64,000 bases of DNA from contig SZPH01000002.1 in the NCBI GenBank assembly GCA_030263615.1, positions 1 to 64,000 of the forward strand, written 5' to 3'. The DNA comes from Villigracilis sp900696595 (lineage in GTDB: Bacteria; Chloroflexota; Anaerolineae; Anaerolineales; Villigracilaceae). A program made the position numbers and the translations under genes. The notes under the pieces were generated by a model, which saw nothing but the letters and a program-made list of their open reading frames with translations, had not been told where the DNA came from and ran no database searches. Shown here piece by piece: positions 1 through 9,250 of the stretch (positions are counted from its first letter, which is position 1; the number at the start of each line of letters is the position of its first letter).

Positions 1-978
1 ACCAAAGTCATTGTTTTGCTTTCCAAACCGCCCGCCGCCCGCGTGGCGGATGAGTTGGTCGCCGCCGCGCGGCTTGTGTCCAAGCCGGTGGTGGTGAATT
101 TCATCGGTCATGCAACCGCCATGCGCCGCGTGGATAACGTCACATTTGCCGCGACAATCGAGGAGACGGCGGAAATTGCCGTGCGGCTGGCGGCAAACTG
201 GAAGGACGAAACGGATGATTTAAATCCCGGGCGTTTTGCCCCCGGCCAGCGCTATTTGCGCGGACTGTTTTCCGGCGGCACGCTGGCGTATGAAGCGCAA
301 CTGGTTTTGCGGGAGTACCTTCCGGCTGTGTACTCCAATGCGCCGCTTTCAAAAGACCTGCGGCTGAAAGATTCGCTCGCCAGCCGCGAACACACGCTGA
401 TTGACCTGGGCGAGGATGAGTTTACCGTCGGGCGCCTGCACCCGATGATGGATAACGCTTTGCGCGTCCGCCGCCTGGAAAAGGAAGCGGCCGATCCGCA
501 GACGGCGATCATTCTGCTGGACGTGGTCCTGGGCTTTGGGGCGCACCCCAACCCGGCCGGAGAACTCGCGCCCGCCATTGCAGAGGCGCGCAAGAACGCC
601 CAAGCGGGCGGGCGTTTTCTTGAGGTGGTGGCTGTCGTTACCGGAACAGACGAAGACCCGCAGGATATGAATGCGCAGATTCAACTTTTAAAAGAAGCGG
701 GCGCGATTGTTGAGACCAGCAACGACGCGGCCGCGCGGCGCGTGGGCAGGCTGGCGCGCGCGCTGGAAGGGGCGCAGTCCGCCGCGGAGTCGCCGGTTGC
801 GCCGGTCAGTTTGTCGGCGATCCACGAGCGCATGTCGGCGCTCAACGTCGGGCTTGAATCGTTTACGGAAAGCCTCGCGGCTCAATCTGCCGCTGTTGTG
901 CATGTGGATTGGAAACCCGCCGCAGGCGGCGACGAGAAGATGATGTCTCTTCTGGCGCGGATGAAGAAGAAGGCATGA
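1..978 (+). CDS. fdrA: FdrA-family protein (AllF-like carbamoyltransferase subunit), 5' end outside window
   Basis: The frame is open from the first base, so the gene starts upstream; about 325 C-terminal residues are visible, against about 555 aa for E. coli FdrA. The FdrA family resembles succinyl-CoA synthetase alpha chains. In E. coli, FdrA, YlbE and YlbF (now AllF, AllG, AllH) form the oxamate carbamoyltransferase that ends anaerobic allantoin breakdown and yields carbamoyl phosphate. The visible part has the typical FSGGTLAYEA stretch and a later segment ILLDVVLGFGAHPNPAGE. The other two subunit homologues lie at 1922 (DUF1116) and 16819 (DUF2877), which supports a joint complex. The residues after about 245 look like a poorly conserved tail. 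The substrate need not be oxalurate here. Confidence 0.85.
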   Translation, partial: TKVIVLLSKPPAARVADELVAAARLVSKPVVVNFIGHATAMRRVDNVTFAATIEETAEIAVRLAANWKDETDDLNPGRFAPGQRYLRGLFSGGTLAYEAQLVLREYLPAVYSNAPLSKDLRLKDSLASREHTLIDLGEDEFTVGRLHPMMDNALRVRRLEKEAADPQTAIILLDVVLGFGAHPNPAGELAPAIAEARKNAQAGGRFLEVVAVVTGTDEDPQDMNAQIQLLKEAGAIVETSNDAAARRVGRLARALEGAQSAAESPVAPVSLSAIHERMSALNVGLESFTESLAAQSAAVVHVDWKPAAGGDEKMMSLLARMKKKA

Positions 979-991
979 CAAGGAGTTTAAG

Positions 992-1882
992 ATGAAGGAA
1001 TTCATTGCGGCGTGCGCGCAGATTGCCGTCACGCCAAACGATATTACGGCGAACATGCACAAGGGAGTGGCGTGGCTGGAGAAGGCGGTCAAGGAGCATG
1101 ATGCGGAACTGGTCGTGTTCCCGGAGACGATCACCACTGGCTTCGTCACCAACCTGGGCACGGAGGAATTGTGGGACTTGCTGGACGACGCGCCGGGAAA
1201 GATCACGTCCGAGATTCAAAAAGCCGCCAGGTCGTTGGGGGCGCACGTGGTCTGGCCGACCTACCGGCGCGGGCCGCAACGCGGGGTGATTTACAACTCG
1301 TCCATTTTGATCGGACCCGATGGGGAGATCATTGGAACGTATGATAAGACGCACCTCTTTCCGCTGGAAAACGTCAGTTGCGGCGGTTGGGTGACGGTAG
1401 GCAACCGGGCCGATGTGTATCGAACCGCGCTGGGGAACATCGGCATGATTATTTGCTATGATGGCGACTTCCCCGAACTTTCGCGCATTCTGGCGGTCAA
1501 GGGCGCGGAGATCATCACGCGCCCCTCGGCGTTGTTGCGCAGTTTCGACATCTGGAATTTGACCACCAGCGCGCGCGCCTACGACAACCACGTTTACATG
1601 GTGGCCGCCAACTCGGTCGGGCCGGACGCGGGAGGCGGGTTTTATTTCGGACACAGTATGATCGTGAGCCCGATTGCGTGGCGGCTGGCGCAGGCGCGCG
1701 GCACGGAGGAGATCGTCGCCGCCAGGCTGGACCCTGACCCGCTGAAGTATGTGACGTGGGGCTCCAAAACCCTGCAGGTCTTCGATCATCTGGAAGATCG
1801 CAACCTGGCGTTGTACGAGCAGAGTTTGAAGGAGGCGCGTTCCAATTTTGAGATCGGGAAGCGCCTGCCGAAGACGGAGTAA
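992..1882 (+). CDS. Nitrilase-superfamily carbon-nitrogen hydrolase (amidase/carbamoylase type)
   Basis: A 296-aa cytosolic hydrolase with the full Glu-Lys-Cys triad of the nitrilase fold: E45 in FPET, K119 in YDKTHLF and C155 in IICYDGDFPE. Such enzymes hydrolyse amides, N-carbamoyl compounds or nitriles. The SD is AAGGAG, 5 nt before ATG, and the gap to the preceding fdrA gene is only 13 nt, so the genes are probably co-transcribed. Sitting between FdrA and DUF1116, it most likely removes ammonia or a carbamoyl group from a ureide or amide intermediate. The exact substrate cannot be read from sequence. Confidence 0.88.
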   Translation: MKEFIAACAQIAVTPNDITANMHKGVAWLEKAVKEHDAELVVFPETITTGFVTNLGTEELWDLLDDAPGKITSEIQKAARSLGAHVVWPTYRRGPQRGVIYNSSILIGPDGEIIGTYDKTHLFPLENVSCGGWVTVGNRADVYRTALGNIGMIICYDGDFPELSRILAVKGAEIITRPSALLRSFDIWNLTTSARAYDNHVYMVAANSVGPDAGGGFYFGHSMIVSPIAWRLAQARGTEEIVAARLDPDPLKYVTWGSKTLQVFDHLEDRNLALYEQSLKEARSNFEIGKRLPKTE

Positions 1883-1921
1883 GCCGAAAAAAAACGAACG
1901 TTTAAGAAAAGGAATTTAATC

Positions 1922-3163
1922 ATGGACATCGAACAAGCCAATTTGGAAGCGGTCGGGCGCATGATGGAGGCGCGTCCGGTTTTGACGGGGATGGGCCGGG
2001 CGCTTGATGTGATCCCCGGCATGAGGGAGGATTTGCTCCTGCACGCCGGGCCGCCGATCACGTGGGAGCGGGCTTCGGGCCCGATGCGCGGCGCGATCAC
2101 CGGGGCGCTGATCTACGAGGGAAAAGCCAAAAGCATGGAAGAGGCCCAACGACTGGTCGAATCCGGCTCGGTTAAGTTGGAGCCGTGTCATCATCACCAG
2201 GCGGTGGGACCGATGGCGGGAGTCACCAGCGCGTCCATGTCGGTTTATATCCTCGAAAATAAAACGCACGGCAACAAGGCTTTCTCCAACCTTAATGAAG
2301 GGTACGGCAAGGTGCTGCGATACGGCGCGTACAGCGAGGAGGTGTTGGAGCGTCTGCGCTGGTTGAACGGCGGGATGGCGGCGACGCTGGGCAAGGCCAT
2401 CGAACTGAGCGGCGGCATTGATATTCGCGCGTTGCTGGCCGAGGCTCTGCACATGGGCGACGAAGGACACAACCGCAACAAGGCCGGGTCGGTTTTGTAT
2501 ACCGCCAAACTTGCGCCGTTCATTGCCCAGGCGGCGCCGGATTCTGAAACGGCGGCGAAGATTTTAAAGTCGCTGGGCGATAATGCGTTGAGCGTGTTAA
2601 ACCCGGTCATGGCGTGCTGTAAAGCCATGGCGGATGCGGCGCATAATGTCGAAGGAAGCACGATCGTTTCGACGATGGCGCGCAACGGCACGGATTTTGG
2701 GATTCGCGTCAGCGGGTTGGGGGAGCGCTGGTTTACCGCGCCGGTCGCCACCCCGAAGGGACTGTACTTCCCCGGCTTCACCGAGGCGGATGCGAGCGGC
2801 GATATCGGCGACAGCACAATCACGGAGACGGCCGGCATCGGCGGCTTTGCGATGGCCTCCGCGCCCGCCATCGTCACCTTCGTCAGCGGCACGCCAAAGG
2901 ATGCGATTAACGCCACGCTGGAAATGTATGAGATCACAATCGCGGAGCATAAAGCCTTCACAATTCCGCAACTGGATTTTCGCGGTTCGCCGACGGGCAT
3001 TGACATTCGCAAGGTGGTGGAGACGAATACCACGCCGCGCATCAACACCGGCATCGCGCACAAAGAGGCGGGGGTCGGGCAGGTGGGGGCAGGGCTTGTC
3101 CGCCCGCCGATGGAGGTCTTTCACGAGGCGCTGATGGCCTTTGCGGAGAAGTATGGGTTTTAG
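1922..3163 (+). CDS. ylbE: DUF1116 / YlbE-family protein (AllG-like carbamoyltransferase subunit)
   Basis: A 413-aa protein of nearly the same size as E. coli YlbE (about 419 aa). Family hallmarks seen are EPCHHHQAVGPMAGVTSASM near residues 83-102 and a conserved ALHMGDEGHNRNKA block near 175-188. E. coli YlbE (AllG) acts with FdrA and the DUF2877 protein in oxamate carbamoyltransferase. The start follows AAGGAA with 7 nt spacing. It is followed 20 nt later by the double cyclase gene, consistent with one operon. The role in carbamoyl transfer is inferred from family knowledge and from all three partners being present. Confidence 0.88.
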   Translation: MDIEQANLEAVGRMMEARPVLTGMGRALDVIPGMREDLLLHAGPPITWERASGPMRGAITGALIYEGKAKSMEEAQRLVESGSVKLEPCHHHQAVGPMAGVTSASMSVYILENKTHGNKAFSNLNEGYGKVLRYGAYSEEVLERLRWLNGGMAATLGKAIELSGGIDIRALLAEALHMGDEGHNRNKAGSVLYTAKLAPFIAQAAPDSETAAKILKSLGDNALSVLNPVMACCKAMADAAHNVEGSTIVSTMARNGTDFGIRVSGLGERWFTAPVATPKGLYFPGFTEADASGDIGDSTITETAGIGGFAMASAPAIVTFVSGTPKDAINATLEMYEITIAEHKAFTIPQLDFRGSPTGIDIRKVVETNTTPRINTGIAHKEAGVGQVGAGLVRPPMEVFHEALMAFAEKYGF

Positions 3164-3183
3164 GCTCAGGAAAGCGAGTCAAA

Positions 3184-4857
3184 ATGGATACCGAAAAATT
3201 CATCCAGTTACTGAACAAGGCGAAGTGGTTCGACTTGACGCAGGCGTTGAGCATCTTCACGCCGCCTTATCCGGGCGAAATGCCCCTGCAGATTCAATTT
3301 TTTAAACGCCTGACCGGATCGTACATCGGCGGACAGGGCGCGAACGGGCAATTGATCGAGTGGAGCAATAACACCGGCACGCATCTGGTCGGGCCGCGCG
3401 CCTTTCATTCCGGCGCGCGCGCCATTGCGGATATTCCGCTCGGCGATTTGTGCGGCGAGGGCGTGGTTGTGGATATTTCCGACGCGGTCTCGGATTACAG
3501 CCTGTACACGCCGGAGATGATCGAGGCGCGCGTTACGGTGAAGCCCGGCGATATTCTCATTATCAACACTGGGTATCATAAATATGGCTGGGATCAGCCT
3601 GACGTTCGCAACCCGGCGGCGCAGGGCGGCGTGGAAAACAAGGAGTTCGGCTACTATCTGCGCCACCCGGGCCCTGCGCCGGAGTTCTTTCAGTGGGCCC
3701 TGGACAAGAAACTGAAATTGATCGGCGTGGATTGCGGCAGCGCCGAACACCCCATGAACACCAACCTGCGTTACATGCACGCGCGCGAGTTCGAAAAAGC
3801 CGAGGCCAAACTCAGGCAGACGCATGGCAAAACGTGGGATGAGATTTTCCCGCCGGAGCAATATCACCATTTGACGCATGTCGTCATGCCTAAATCGGGG
3901 TTACTGCTGGCTGAGTCGCTGGGCGGGCAGATTGACGAATTGCGCAACCAGCGCGCCTGGATCATGGTTCACCCGATTCCCTACATGGAGGTCGAATCGG
4001 CGTGGAGCCGCGTCTCCGCGATCCAGCCGTCGGACGGGACGAGCGAGGCGGATTTCTTCGCCCTGATGCGCTCGGCGCAGACGTTCGACATGAGCGTGCC
4101 GTTCAGCGTGCAGACTCCGCAATGGGCGAATTACATTCCGCTCAGCGTGAATTATACGAAGCGGGTGGGCGGCCAATACTTTGGGCTGGGACGCAACAAC
4201 GCGCATTGCCGCGCCAGTTTTCATCTTGCCACTCACATGGATGGCGAACGACATTTTTACGTCAGCGGGCGGACGATTGGACAGATGCCCTTCGAGCATT
4301 GGTTCGGTCCCGGCGTGATCGCGGACATCTCCGCCCTGGTCAGCGATTCGAGCGTCTATTCGCCGGAGATGATCGAGAAGGTCGTTGACGTGCGCGAAGG
4401 CGACATCCTGATCGTTAAGACCGGCTATTACAAATACGGCTGGAACAGCCCCGACTCGGACGAATTCCGTTACATGATCAAACACCCCGGCCCTTCCCCG
4501 GACTTTGCCGAGTGGTGCCTGAAGAAGAAGATCAAATGGCTGGGCGTGGATTGCGTGGCGATGGAACACCCCATGAACACCATCCAGCGCAACTGGCATC
4601 CCAGGACTTTCGCGGAGGCGAATCGCAAACTCAAGGAAGCCTATGGCAAGGACTGGGATGAGATGTACCCGCTCGATAAATATTACCAGGACATGCACCT
4701 GAACCTGTTCCCCAACGGCGTGATCCACGCCGAAAATTTGGGCAGGGACATCGCGCAGATGGAAAGCGGGCGTTACTTCATCGGCTGTTTCATCCAAAAA
4801 GGGATGGAACTTGAATCGTGCTGGGCGCGGTTTGTGGCCTTTCGCGAAAGCGCGTAA
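3184..4857 (+). CDS. Tandem-fused cyclase-family hydrolase with a degenerate first half
   Basis: At 557 aa this is about twice the length of the cyclase-family protein at 14371. Residues 1-285 and about 286-557 each carry a full copy of the fold, ending in GVDC..EHPMNT and a metal-region tail. Cyclase-family enzymes (kynurenine formamidase, isatin hydrolase) open cyclic or linear amides with divalent metal bound by an HxDxxxH motif. The second half keeps H351, D353 and H357. In the first half the motif reads NNTGTHLVGPRAF: H67 is kept, but Asp is V69 and the second His is A73. So one half is probably catalytic and the other structural or regulatory. It may open a lactam ring made by the neighbouring hydroxylase. 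Confidence 0.85.
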   Translation: MDTEKFIQLLNKAKWFDLTQALSIFTPPYPGEMPLQIQFFKRLTGSYIGGQGANGQLIEWSNNTGTHLVGPRAFHSGARAIADIPLGDLCGEGVVVDISDAVSDYSLYTPEMIEARVTVKPGDILIINTGYHKYGWDQPDVRNPAAQGGVENKEFGYYLRHPGPAPEFFQWALDKKLKLIGVDCGSAEHPMNTNLRYMHAREFEKAEAKLRQTHGKTWDEIFPPEQYHHLTHVVMPKSGLLLAESLGGQIDELRNQRAWIMVHPIPYMEVESAWSRVSAIQPSDGTSEADFFALMRSAQTFDMSVPFSVQTPQWANYIPLSVNYTKRVGGQYFGLGRNNAHCRASFHLATHMDGERHFYVSGRTIGQMPFEHWFGPGVIADISALVSDSSVYSPEMIEKVVDVREGDILIVKTGYYKYGWNSPDSDEFRYMIKHPGPSPDFAEWCLKKKIKWLGVDCVAMEHPMNTIQRNWHPRTFAEANRKLKEAYGKDWDEMYPLDKYYQDMHLNLFPNGVIHAENLGRDIAQMESGRYFIGCFIQKGMELESCWARFVAFRESA

Positions 4858-5039
4858 AAAGCGAAGTTGCTCAGCCTTCGCGGTTTTCGCGGGGATAAAT
4901 CCCCTGCTCAGTACATGGAAGTCCGCTGAAGCGGACCAACCCAAAGGGTTTTCATGTACTGAGGCAGGACTTTAGCCCGCCGAAGCGAGACAGGCAGGAT
5001 AAATCTTGCCGTACAAATAATCAAAGGAGACGACATTTC
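4858..5039. repeat. Intergenic palindromic repeats between cyclase and hydroxylase genes
   Basis: The gap holds a hairpin whose outer arms read tcagtacatg (4910-) and catgtactga (about 4953-4962), enclosing the smaller palindrome gaagtccgctgaagcggac. Related copies of the inner palindrome occur near 26190 and 28027. A further small palindrome, ggcaggataaatcttgccg, lies near 4993-5011. The last 20 bases carry the AAGGAG SD of the next gene. Confidence 0.7.
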
Positions 5040-5921
5040 ATGAAGCCAGCGCCGTTCGAATATTACGCGCCCGCGACGATGGACGAAGCCCTCGCGCTTC
5101 TGGCGGAACACGGCTACGAAGCCAAAGCGCTTGCCGGAGGGCAGAGCCTGATTCCGATGATGAACTTCCGCCTCGTCCAGCCGTCCGTCCTGGTGGATTT
5201 GAACAACATTGGCGGACTCGCCCACATTACGCCGGGCGCGGATGGAAGTCTGCGCATTGGGGCGTTGACCCGCCACAACCAGGTGGAGACCAGCGCCGTT
5301 GCCGAGCAATACGCGCCGCTGATTCACTTCGCCATGCAGAAGATCGCCTACCCGGCGGTGCGGACTCGCGGCACGTTTGGGGGTAGCCTTGCCCATGCCG
5401 ATCCGTCTGCGGAACTGCCCGCGCTTTGCACGGCGCTGAACGGAAGATTCCGCCTGGTCAGCGGGCGGGGCGAGCGCTGGGTTTCCGCCGACGAATTTTT
5501 CATCAGCCTGTTCACCACGGCTCTTGAGCCGGATGAATTGCTGGCGGAGGCCGAGATTCCCGCCATGCCGCCGCGCTCTGGATGGTCGTTAATGGAAACA
5601 GCCCGCCGCCCGCACGATTTTGCGCTGATGGGTGTTGCGGCGGTTGTCGCTCTTGACGAACAGGGCCGTTGCGCGGACGCGCGCATCGTATTTCTGAGCG
5701 CGGGCGAGAAGCCCATGTCGGCGCAAAAGGCGGCAGAGGCGCTTCGCGGGCAGAGTCCCAGCGCGGAGGCGATTCGAGCCGCGGCAGAGTCGGCGGCGGC
5801 GAATGAGATAGATCCCGCCGATGATATTCACGGCACGGCGAAATTCCGCCGGCATCTGGCAAACGTCCTTTGCCGTCGCGCGCTCGAGCAGGCTTTTCAA
5901 CGCGCGGCGGGGAAGAAGTAA
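5040..5921 (+). CDS. Molybdenum hydroxylase FAD-binding subunit (CoxM/XdhB type), operon 1
   Basis: A 293-aa FAD-binding medium subunit of the xanthine dehydrogenase / CO dehydrogenase family. The two FAD loops are clear: AGGQSLIPMM around residues 32-41 and TRGTFGGSLAHADPSAELP around 107-125. It shuttles electrons from the 2Fe-2S subunit to an acceptor. The next two genes supply the 2Fe-2S and molybdopterin subunits, giving the standard M-S-L order. SD AAGGAG lies about 11 nt ahead of the ATG. With the cyclases and carbamoyltransferase genes around it, the complex most likely hydroxylates an N-heterocycle. Confidence 0.9.
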   Translation: MKPAPFEYYAPATMDEALALLAEHGYEAKALAGGQSLIPMMNFRLVQPSVLVDLNNIGGLAHITPGADGSLRIGALTRHNQVETSAVAEQYAPLIHFAMQKIAYPAVRTRGTFGGSLAHADPSAELPALCTALNGRFRLVSGRGERWVSADEFFISLFTTALEPDELLAEAEIPAMPPRSGWSLMETARRPHDFALMGVAAVVALDEQGRCADARIVFLSAGEKPMSAQKAAEALRGQSPSAEAIRAAAESAAANEIDPADDIHGTAKFRRHLANVLCRRALEQAFQRAAGKK

Positions 5922-5942
5922 CAACTCATGGAGACCCGCGTC

Positions 5943-6422
5943 ATGCAAACTTTTCAACTTTCCGTAACCGTCAACGGCGAACGCTTCGAGCGGACGGTGG
6001 AGCCGCGTCTGCTCCTGAGCGATTTTCTGCGCCACGAACTCGGGCTGACCGGCACGCACGTCGGCTGTGAGCATGGCATCTGCGGCGCGTGCAGCGTGCT
6101 GTTCGACGGACAACCGGCCCGTTCGTGTTTAATGTTTGCCGCGCAGGCGCACGAACATGAGATCGTCACCGTCGAAGGGTTGGGGACGATTGAAAACCTG
6201 CACCCCGTCCAGCAGGCCTTCCGCGAGGCGCACGGCTTGCAGTGCGGGTTTTGCACGCCCGGCATCCTGACCACCGTCACGGCGTTTTTGGAGCGGAATC
6301 CAAACCCGGACGAAAACGAGATCCGCGAAGCCATTTCCGGCAATCTCTGCCGTTGTACCGGTTATCAACATATTGTGGACGCCGTCAAACTGGCGGCGAA
6401 AAAGTTGCAGGCACAGGAGTAG
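5943..6422 (+). CDS. Molybdenum hydroxylase 2Fe-2S subunit (CoxS/XdhC type), operon 1
   Basis: About 159 aa with both 2Fe-2S sites of the family. The plant-ferredoxin-like site is C42, C47, C50, C62 (GCEHGICGAC). The C-terminal site is C101, C104, C136, C138 (CGFCTPG and CRCTGY). I prefer the ATG at 5943, which has GGAG 9 nt upstream; the in-frame ATG at 5928 lacks a good SD and would add five residues. It passes electrons from the molybdenum centre to the FAD subunit. Confidence 0.92.
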   Translation: MQTFQLSVTVNGERFERTVEPRLLLSDFLRHELGLTGTHVGCEHGICGACSVLFDGQPARSCLMFAAQAHEHEIVTVEGLGTIENLHPVQQAFREAHGLQCGFCTPGILTTVTAFLERNPNPDENEIREAISGNLCRCTGYQHIVDAVKLAAKKLQAQE

Positions 6423-6426
6423 CGCC

Positions 6427-8769
6427 GTGGACAGAAAATATATTGGAAAGCGCGTCGTACGCAACGAAGACCCGCGCCTGTTGACCGGGCAGGCGCAGTT
6501 TGTGGACGATGTGCAGTTTCCCGGCATGTTGCACGCCGCATTTTTACGCAGCGAGTATGCCCACGCCCGCGTCTTGAAGGTGGATGTTTCCAAAGCCCGC
6601 GAATACCCGGGCGTTGTGGCGGTCTTTACGGCGGAGGACATGGGCAGGGACTGGTTCCCGGGCCCGCCGCTGGTCTCGCCGCCGCCGACGGTCAAGGATG
6701 TGATCTTTCATTCACGGCGGCAGGTTCCGCTGGTGAAGGATAAAGTGCGACACGCGGGCGAGGCGGTGGCGGTGGTCATCGCTGAGAGCCGCTACATCGC
6801 GGAGGATGCGGCGGAACAGATCGAAGTCGAGTATGAACCGCTGGAAGTTGTGTTGGATCTGGAGAAGGCGCTGGCGGCGGACAGCCCGCGCGTGCATGAC
6901 GATCTTGAATCCAATCTGGCGGCGCAACTTTTCCAAAAGAAGGGCGATTACGAAGCGGCCCGCAAAGAGGCGGAGGTCGTCATTAAACGCCGCATCGTCA
7001 TCGAGCGCGGCGCGGCGGCGGCGATGGAGAATCGCGGCATCGTCGCGCAGTGGGACGCGAAGGGCAGGCATCTGACGGTGTGGGACACCACGCAGGCGCC
7101 GATCCCGATCCGCAACGGACTGGCGGCGCGGCTGGGGCTCTCCGAGAGTCAAGTGCGCGTCATTGCGCCGTTCATCGGCGGCGGGTTCGGGCCCAAGATC
7201 ATGATGTTCTATCCCGAGGAGATGCTCATCCCCTGGGTTGCGATGAAACTCAACCGCCCGGTCAAGTGGATCGAAGACCGCCGCGAAAATTTCTACGCCA
7301 CCACGCAGGAGCGCGGGCAGGTCCACGACGTGGAGATCGCGCTCGACCGCGACGGGCGCATTCTTGGAATTAAAGACGATTTCATCCATGACACGGGCGC
7401 GTATGACCCGTATGGTTTGACGATTCCGATCAACACGCAATGCCATGTCATGGGCGGGTACGATATTAAAAATTTCTCGTCCGAATTTCGTGTGGCGTTC
7501 ACCAACCGCATCATTGCCACGCCGGTGCGCGGCGCGGGCCGTCCGCAGGGCATCTTCGTCATCGAGCGCATGTTGGATTTGGCCGCGCGCGAACTGGGCA
7601 TGGATGCGGCCGAGATTCGCCGCCGCAATTTGATTCAGCCGCACGCCTTCCCCTACCAGCATGAGATCGTGGACCAGGCCTTCGCGCCGCTCGTGCTGGA
7701 TAGCGGCAACTACCCCGCCGTGCTGGACAAGGCGTTGGAGATGATCGGTTACGAAAAGTTTGTTAAAGAGGAACAACCCAGACTGCGCAAAGAGGGCAAG
7801 TATGTCGGCATTGCCGTCGCGCCTTTCATCGAGACGACGGGCATCGGACCCTACGAGGGCGCGCGCGTCACGGTTGAGACCAGCGGCAGAGTCAACGTGG
7901 CCACCGGAATCGGCACGCAGGGACAGGGACATTTCACATCCTTCGCGCAGGTCGTCGCCGAACAGATCGGGATCAAAGTGAGCGACGTGCGCGTGACGAC
8001 GGGCGATACGTCCGAGTTTCACTGGGGCACGGGTACGTTTGCCAGTCGCGGCGCGGTGGTGGCGGGCAACGCTGTTCATGCCGCGTCGTCCATTGTGCGC
8101 GGGAAGATTTTGAAACTCGCCAGCAAAGTGTTGGGCGCGCCCGAAGCGGAACTGGAACTTGAAGACGGACAGGTACGCATTGCCGATATTCCGCAGAAGT
8201 CCGTCAGCCTGGGCGAACTGGCGGCGCTGGCCAATCCTCTGCGCGGCGCGGTGGAGCCGGGGACCGAACCCGGGCTGGAGTCCACCGCTTATTTTGGACC
8301 GCAATATGGCGCAACGGCCTTCGGGACTCACGCCATGATCGTCGAGACGGACCCCGAAACGATGATGGTCAAGATTCGGCGTTATGTTGTGGCGGAGGAT
8401 TGCGGCACGGTATTGAACCCGCTGATTTTGGAAGGACAGATCCATGGCGGCGTTTCGATGGGGCTGGGCAATTCCTACTATGAAAAACTGCATTACGATG
8501 AAAACGGGCAATTGCTCAACGCCTCTTTCGCGGATTATCTGCTGGTCTCTTCGACGGAAATGCCGCGCATTGAAGTTGGCCATTTGGAGACGCCCTCCCC
8601 GCTGAACGAACTCGGCACGAAGGGCGTGGGCGAGGCGGGCGCGATTCCCGTGCCGGCGCTGTTCGCGCAAGCGGTTCAGAACGCCCTGCATGACCGCGAC
8701 TTTGAAATTCTCGAAATGCCGCTCAGCCCGAATGGGTTGTTTGAACTGCTCAACAAGGAGACTGAATGA
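6427..8769 (+). CDS. Molybdenum hydroxylase large (molybdopterin) subunit, operon 1
   Basis: About 780 aa. The GTG at 6427 is chosen because AGGAG sits 7 nt upstream; an in-frame ATG at 6373 would overlap the 2Fe-2S gene by 50 nt. The start IGKRVVRNEDPRLLTGQAQF is typical. Cofactor motifs include GGGFGPK and TPVRGAGRPQG near residues 360-370. The catalytic Glu is E736 in GTKGVGE. The active-site loop is not the CSFR type of true aerobic CO dehydrogenase, so this is a form-II-like hydroxylase acting on an organic substrate, probably an N-heterocycle. The stop overlaps the next start as ATGA. Confidence 0.9.
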   Translation: MDRKYIGKRVVRNEDPRLLTGQAQFVDDVQFPGMLHAAFLRSEYAHARVLKVDVSKAREYPGVVAVFTAEDMGRDWFPGPPLVSPPPTVKDVIFHSRRQVPLVKDKVRHAGEAVAVVIAESRYIAEDAAEQIEVEYEPLEVVLDLEKALAADSPRVHDDLESNLAAQLFQKKGDYEAARKEAEVVIKRRIVIERGAAAAMENRGIVAQWDAKGRHLTVWDTTQAPIPIRNGLAARLGLSESQVRVIAPFIGGGFGPKIMMFYPEEMLIPWVAMKLNRPVKWIEDRRENFYATTQERGQVHDVEIALDRDGRILGIKDDFIHDTGAYDPYGLTIPINTQCHVMGGYDIKNFSSEFRVAFTNRIIATPVRGAGRPQGIFVIERMLDLAARELGMDAAEIRRRNLIQPHAFPYQHEIVDQAFAPLVLDSGNYPAVLDKALEMIGYEKFVKEEQPRLRKEGKYVGIAVAPFIETTGIGPYEGARVTVETSGRVNVATGIGTQGQGHFTSFAQVVAEQIGIKVSDVRVTTGDTSEFHWGTGTFASRGAVVAGNAVHAASSIVRGKILKLASKVLGAPEAELELEDGQVRIADIPQKSVSLGELAALANPLRGAVEPGTEPGLESTAYFGPQYGATAFGTHAMIVETDPETMMVKIRRYVVAEDCGTVLNPLILEGQIHGGVSMGLGNSYYEKLHYDENGQLLNASFADYLLVSSTEMPRIEVGHLETPSPLNELGTKGVGEAGAIPVPALFAQAVQNALHDRDFEILEMPLSPNGLFELLNKETE

Positions 8770-9215
8770 AAATCGAAGGCGAATATACGTTCGATGGCCC
8801 GCGCGAGACGCTGTGGGCGCTGGTGCGCGACCCTGACGCGCTGGCGGCGTGCGTGCCGGGTATGCAAAAAGTGGAGAAGGTTAGCGCCACGGAATTCACA
8901 GGCGAGATCGTCGTTCGCATCGGCCCGCTGGGCGGCTCGTTCTCCGGGCGCGTGTTGATCAGCGATGAAGTCCCGCCTGTCAGTTGCGCGCTCACTGTCG
9001 AGGGGCTGGGCAAGATCGGCTTTGCGAAGGGAGTCGGACGAATCGAAATGCAGGAAGCGCCCGAAGGCAAAACGCTGATGAAGTACAGCGGCGAGGCGCA
9101 GATCGGCGGCAAGGTGGCCAGCGTCGGTCAGCGCCTGTTCGACACGGTCAGCAAGAGCATGATCAAACAGGGGCTTGATAAATTGAACGATATTCTCAAG
9201 GCGCGGGCCGCTTAA
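8766..9215 (+). CDS. CoxG-like SRPBCC-domain protein
   Basis: A 149-aa SRPBCC (START-like) protein of the carbon monoxide dehydrogenase subunit G family. Typical features are the start MKIEGEYTFDGPRETLWALVRDPDALAACVPG and the middle segment GKIGFAKGVGRIEM. In cox operons CoxG helps attach the hydroxylase to the membrane and is not catalytic. Its coupling to the large subunit by a 4-nt ATGA overlap supports a partner role for this hydroxylase. Confidence 0.85.
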   Translation: MKIEGEYTFDGPRETLWALVRDPDALAACVPGMQKVEKVSATEFTGEIVVRIGPLGGSFSGRVLISDEVPPVSCALTVEGLGKIGFAKGVGRIEMQEAPEGKTLMKYSGEAQIGGKVASVGQRLFDTVSKSMIKQGLDKLNDILKARAA

Positions 9216-9221
9216 AGTTGT

Positions 9222-9250
9222 TTGACAAATTTTTTCCGTTATTGTAGTAT
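9222..9250 (+). promoter_or_regulatory. Sigma70-type promoter P1 for the BMP transporter genes
   Basis: TTGACA at 9222-9227 and TAGTAT at 9245-9250 are separated by 17 bases. The transcript would start near 9257, giving a leader of nearly 200 nt before the ATG at 9455. That leader has a small hairpin near 9328 but no riboswitch motif I recognise. The promoter does not carry the inverted repeat found at 17765 and 38123. Confidence 0.6.

Noticed and set aside
6712..8691. Very long open frame on the minus strand opposite the large hydroxylase subunit
   Set aside because: It mirrors a clear, conserved gene; high-GC third positions of the real gene keep the opposite frame open. The translation (rich in Arg, His, Asp, Leu) fits no family.
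6427..8769. Reading region 1 hydroxylase as aerobic CO dehydrogenase because of the coxMSL-G order
   Set aside because: The active-site loop reads VRGAGRPQG, not the CSFR loop of true CoxL, and the neighbours handle organic N-compounds.
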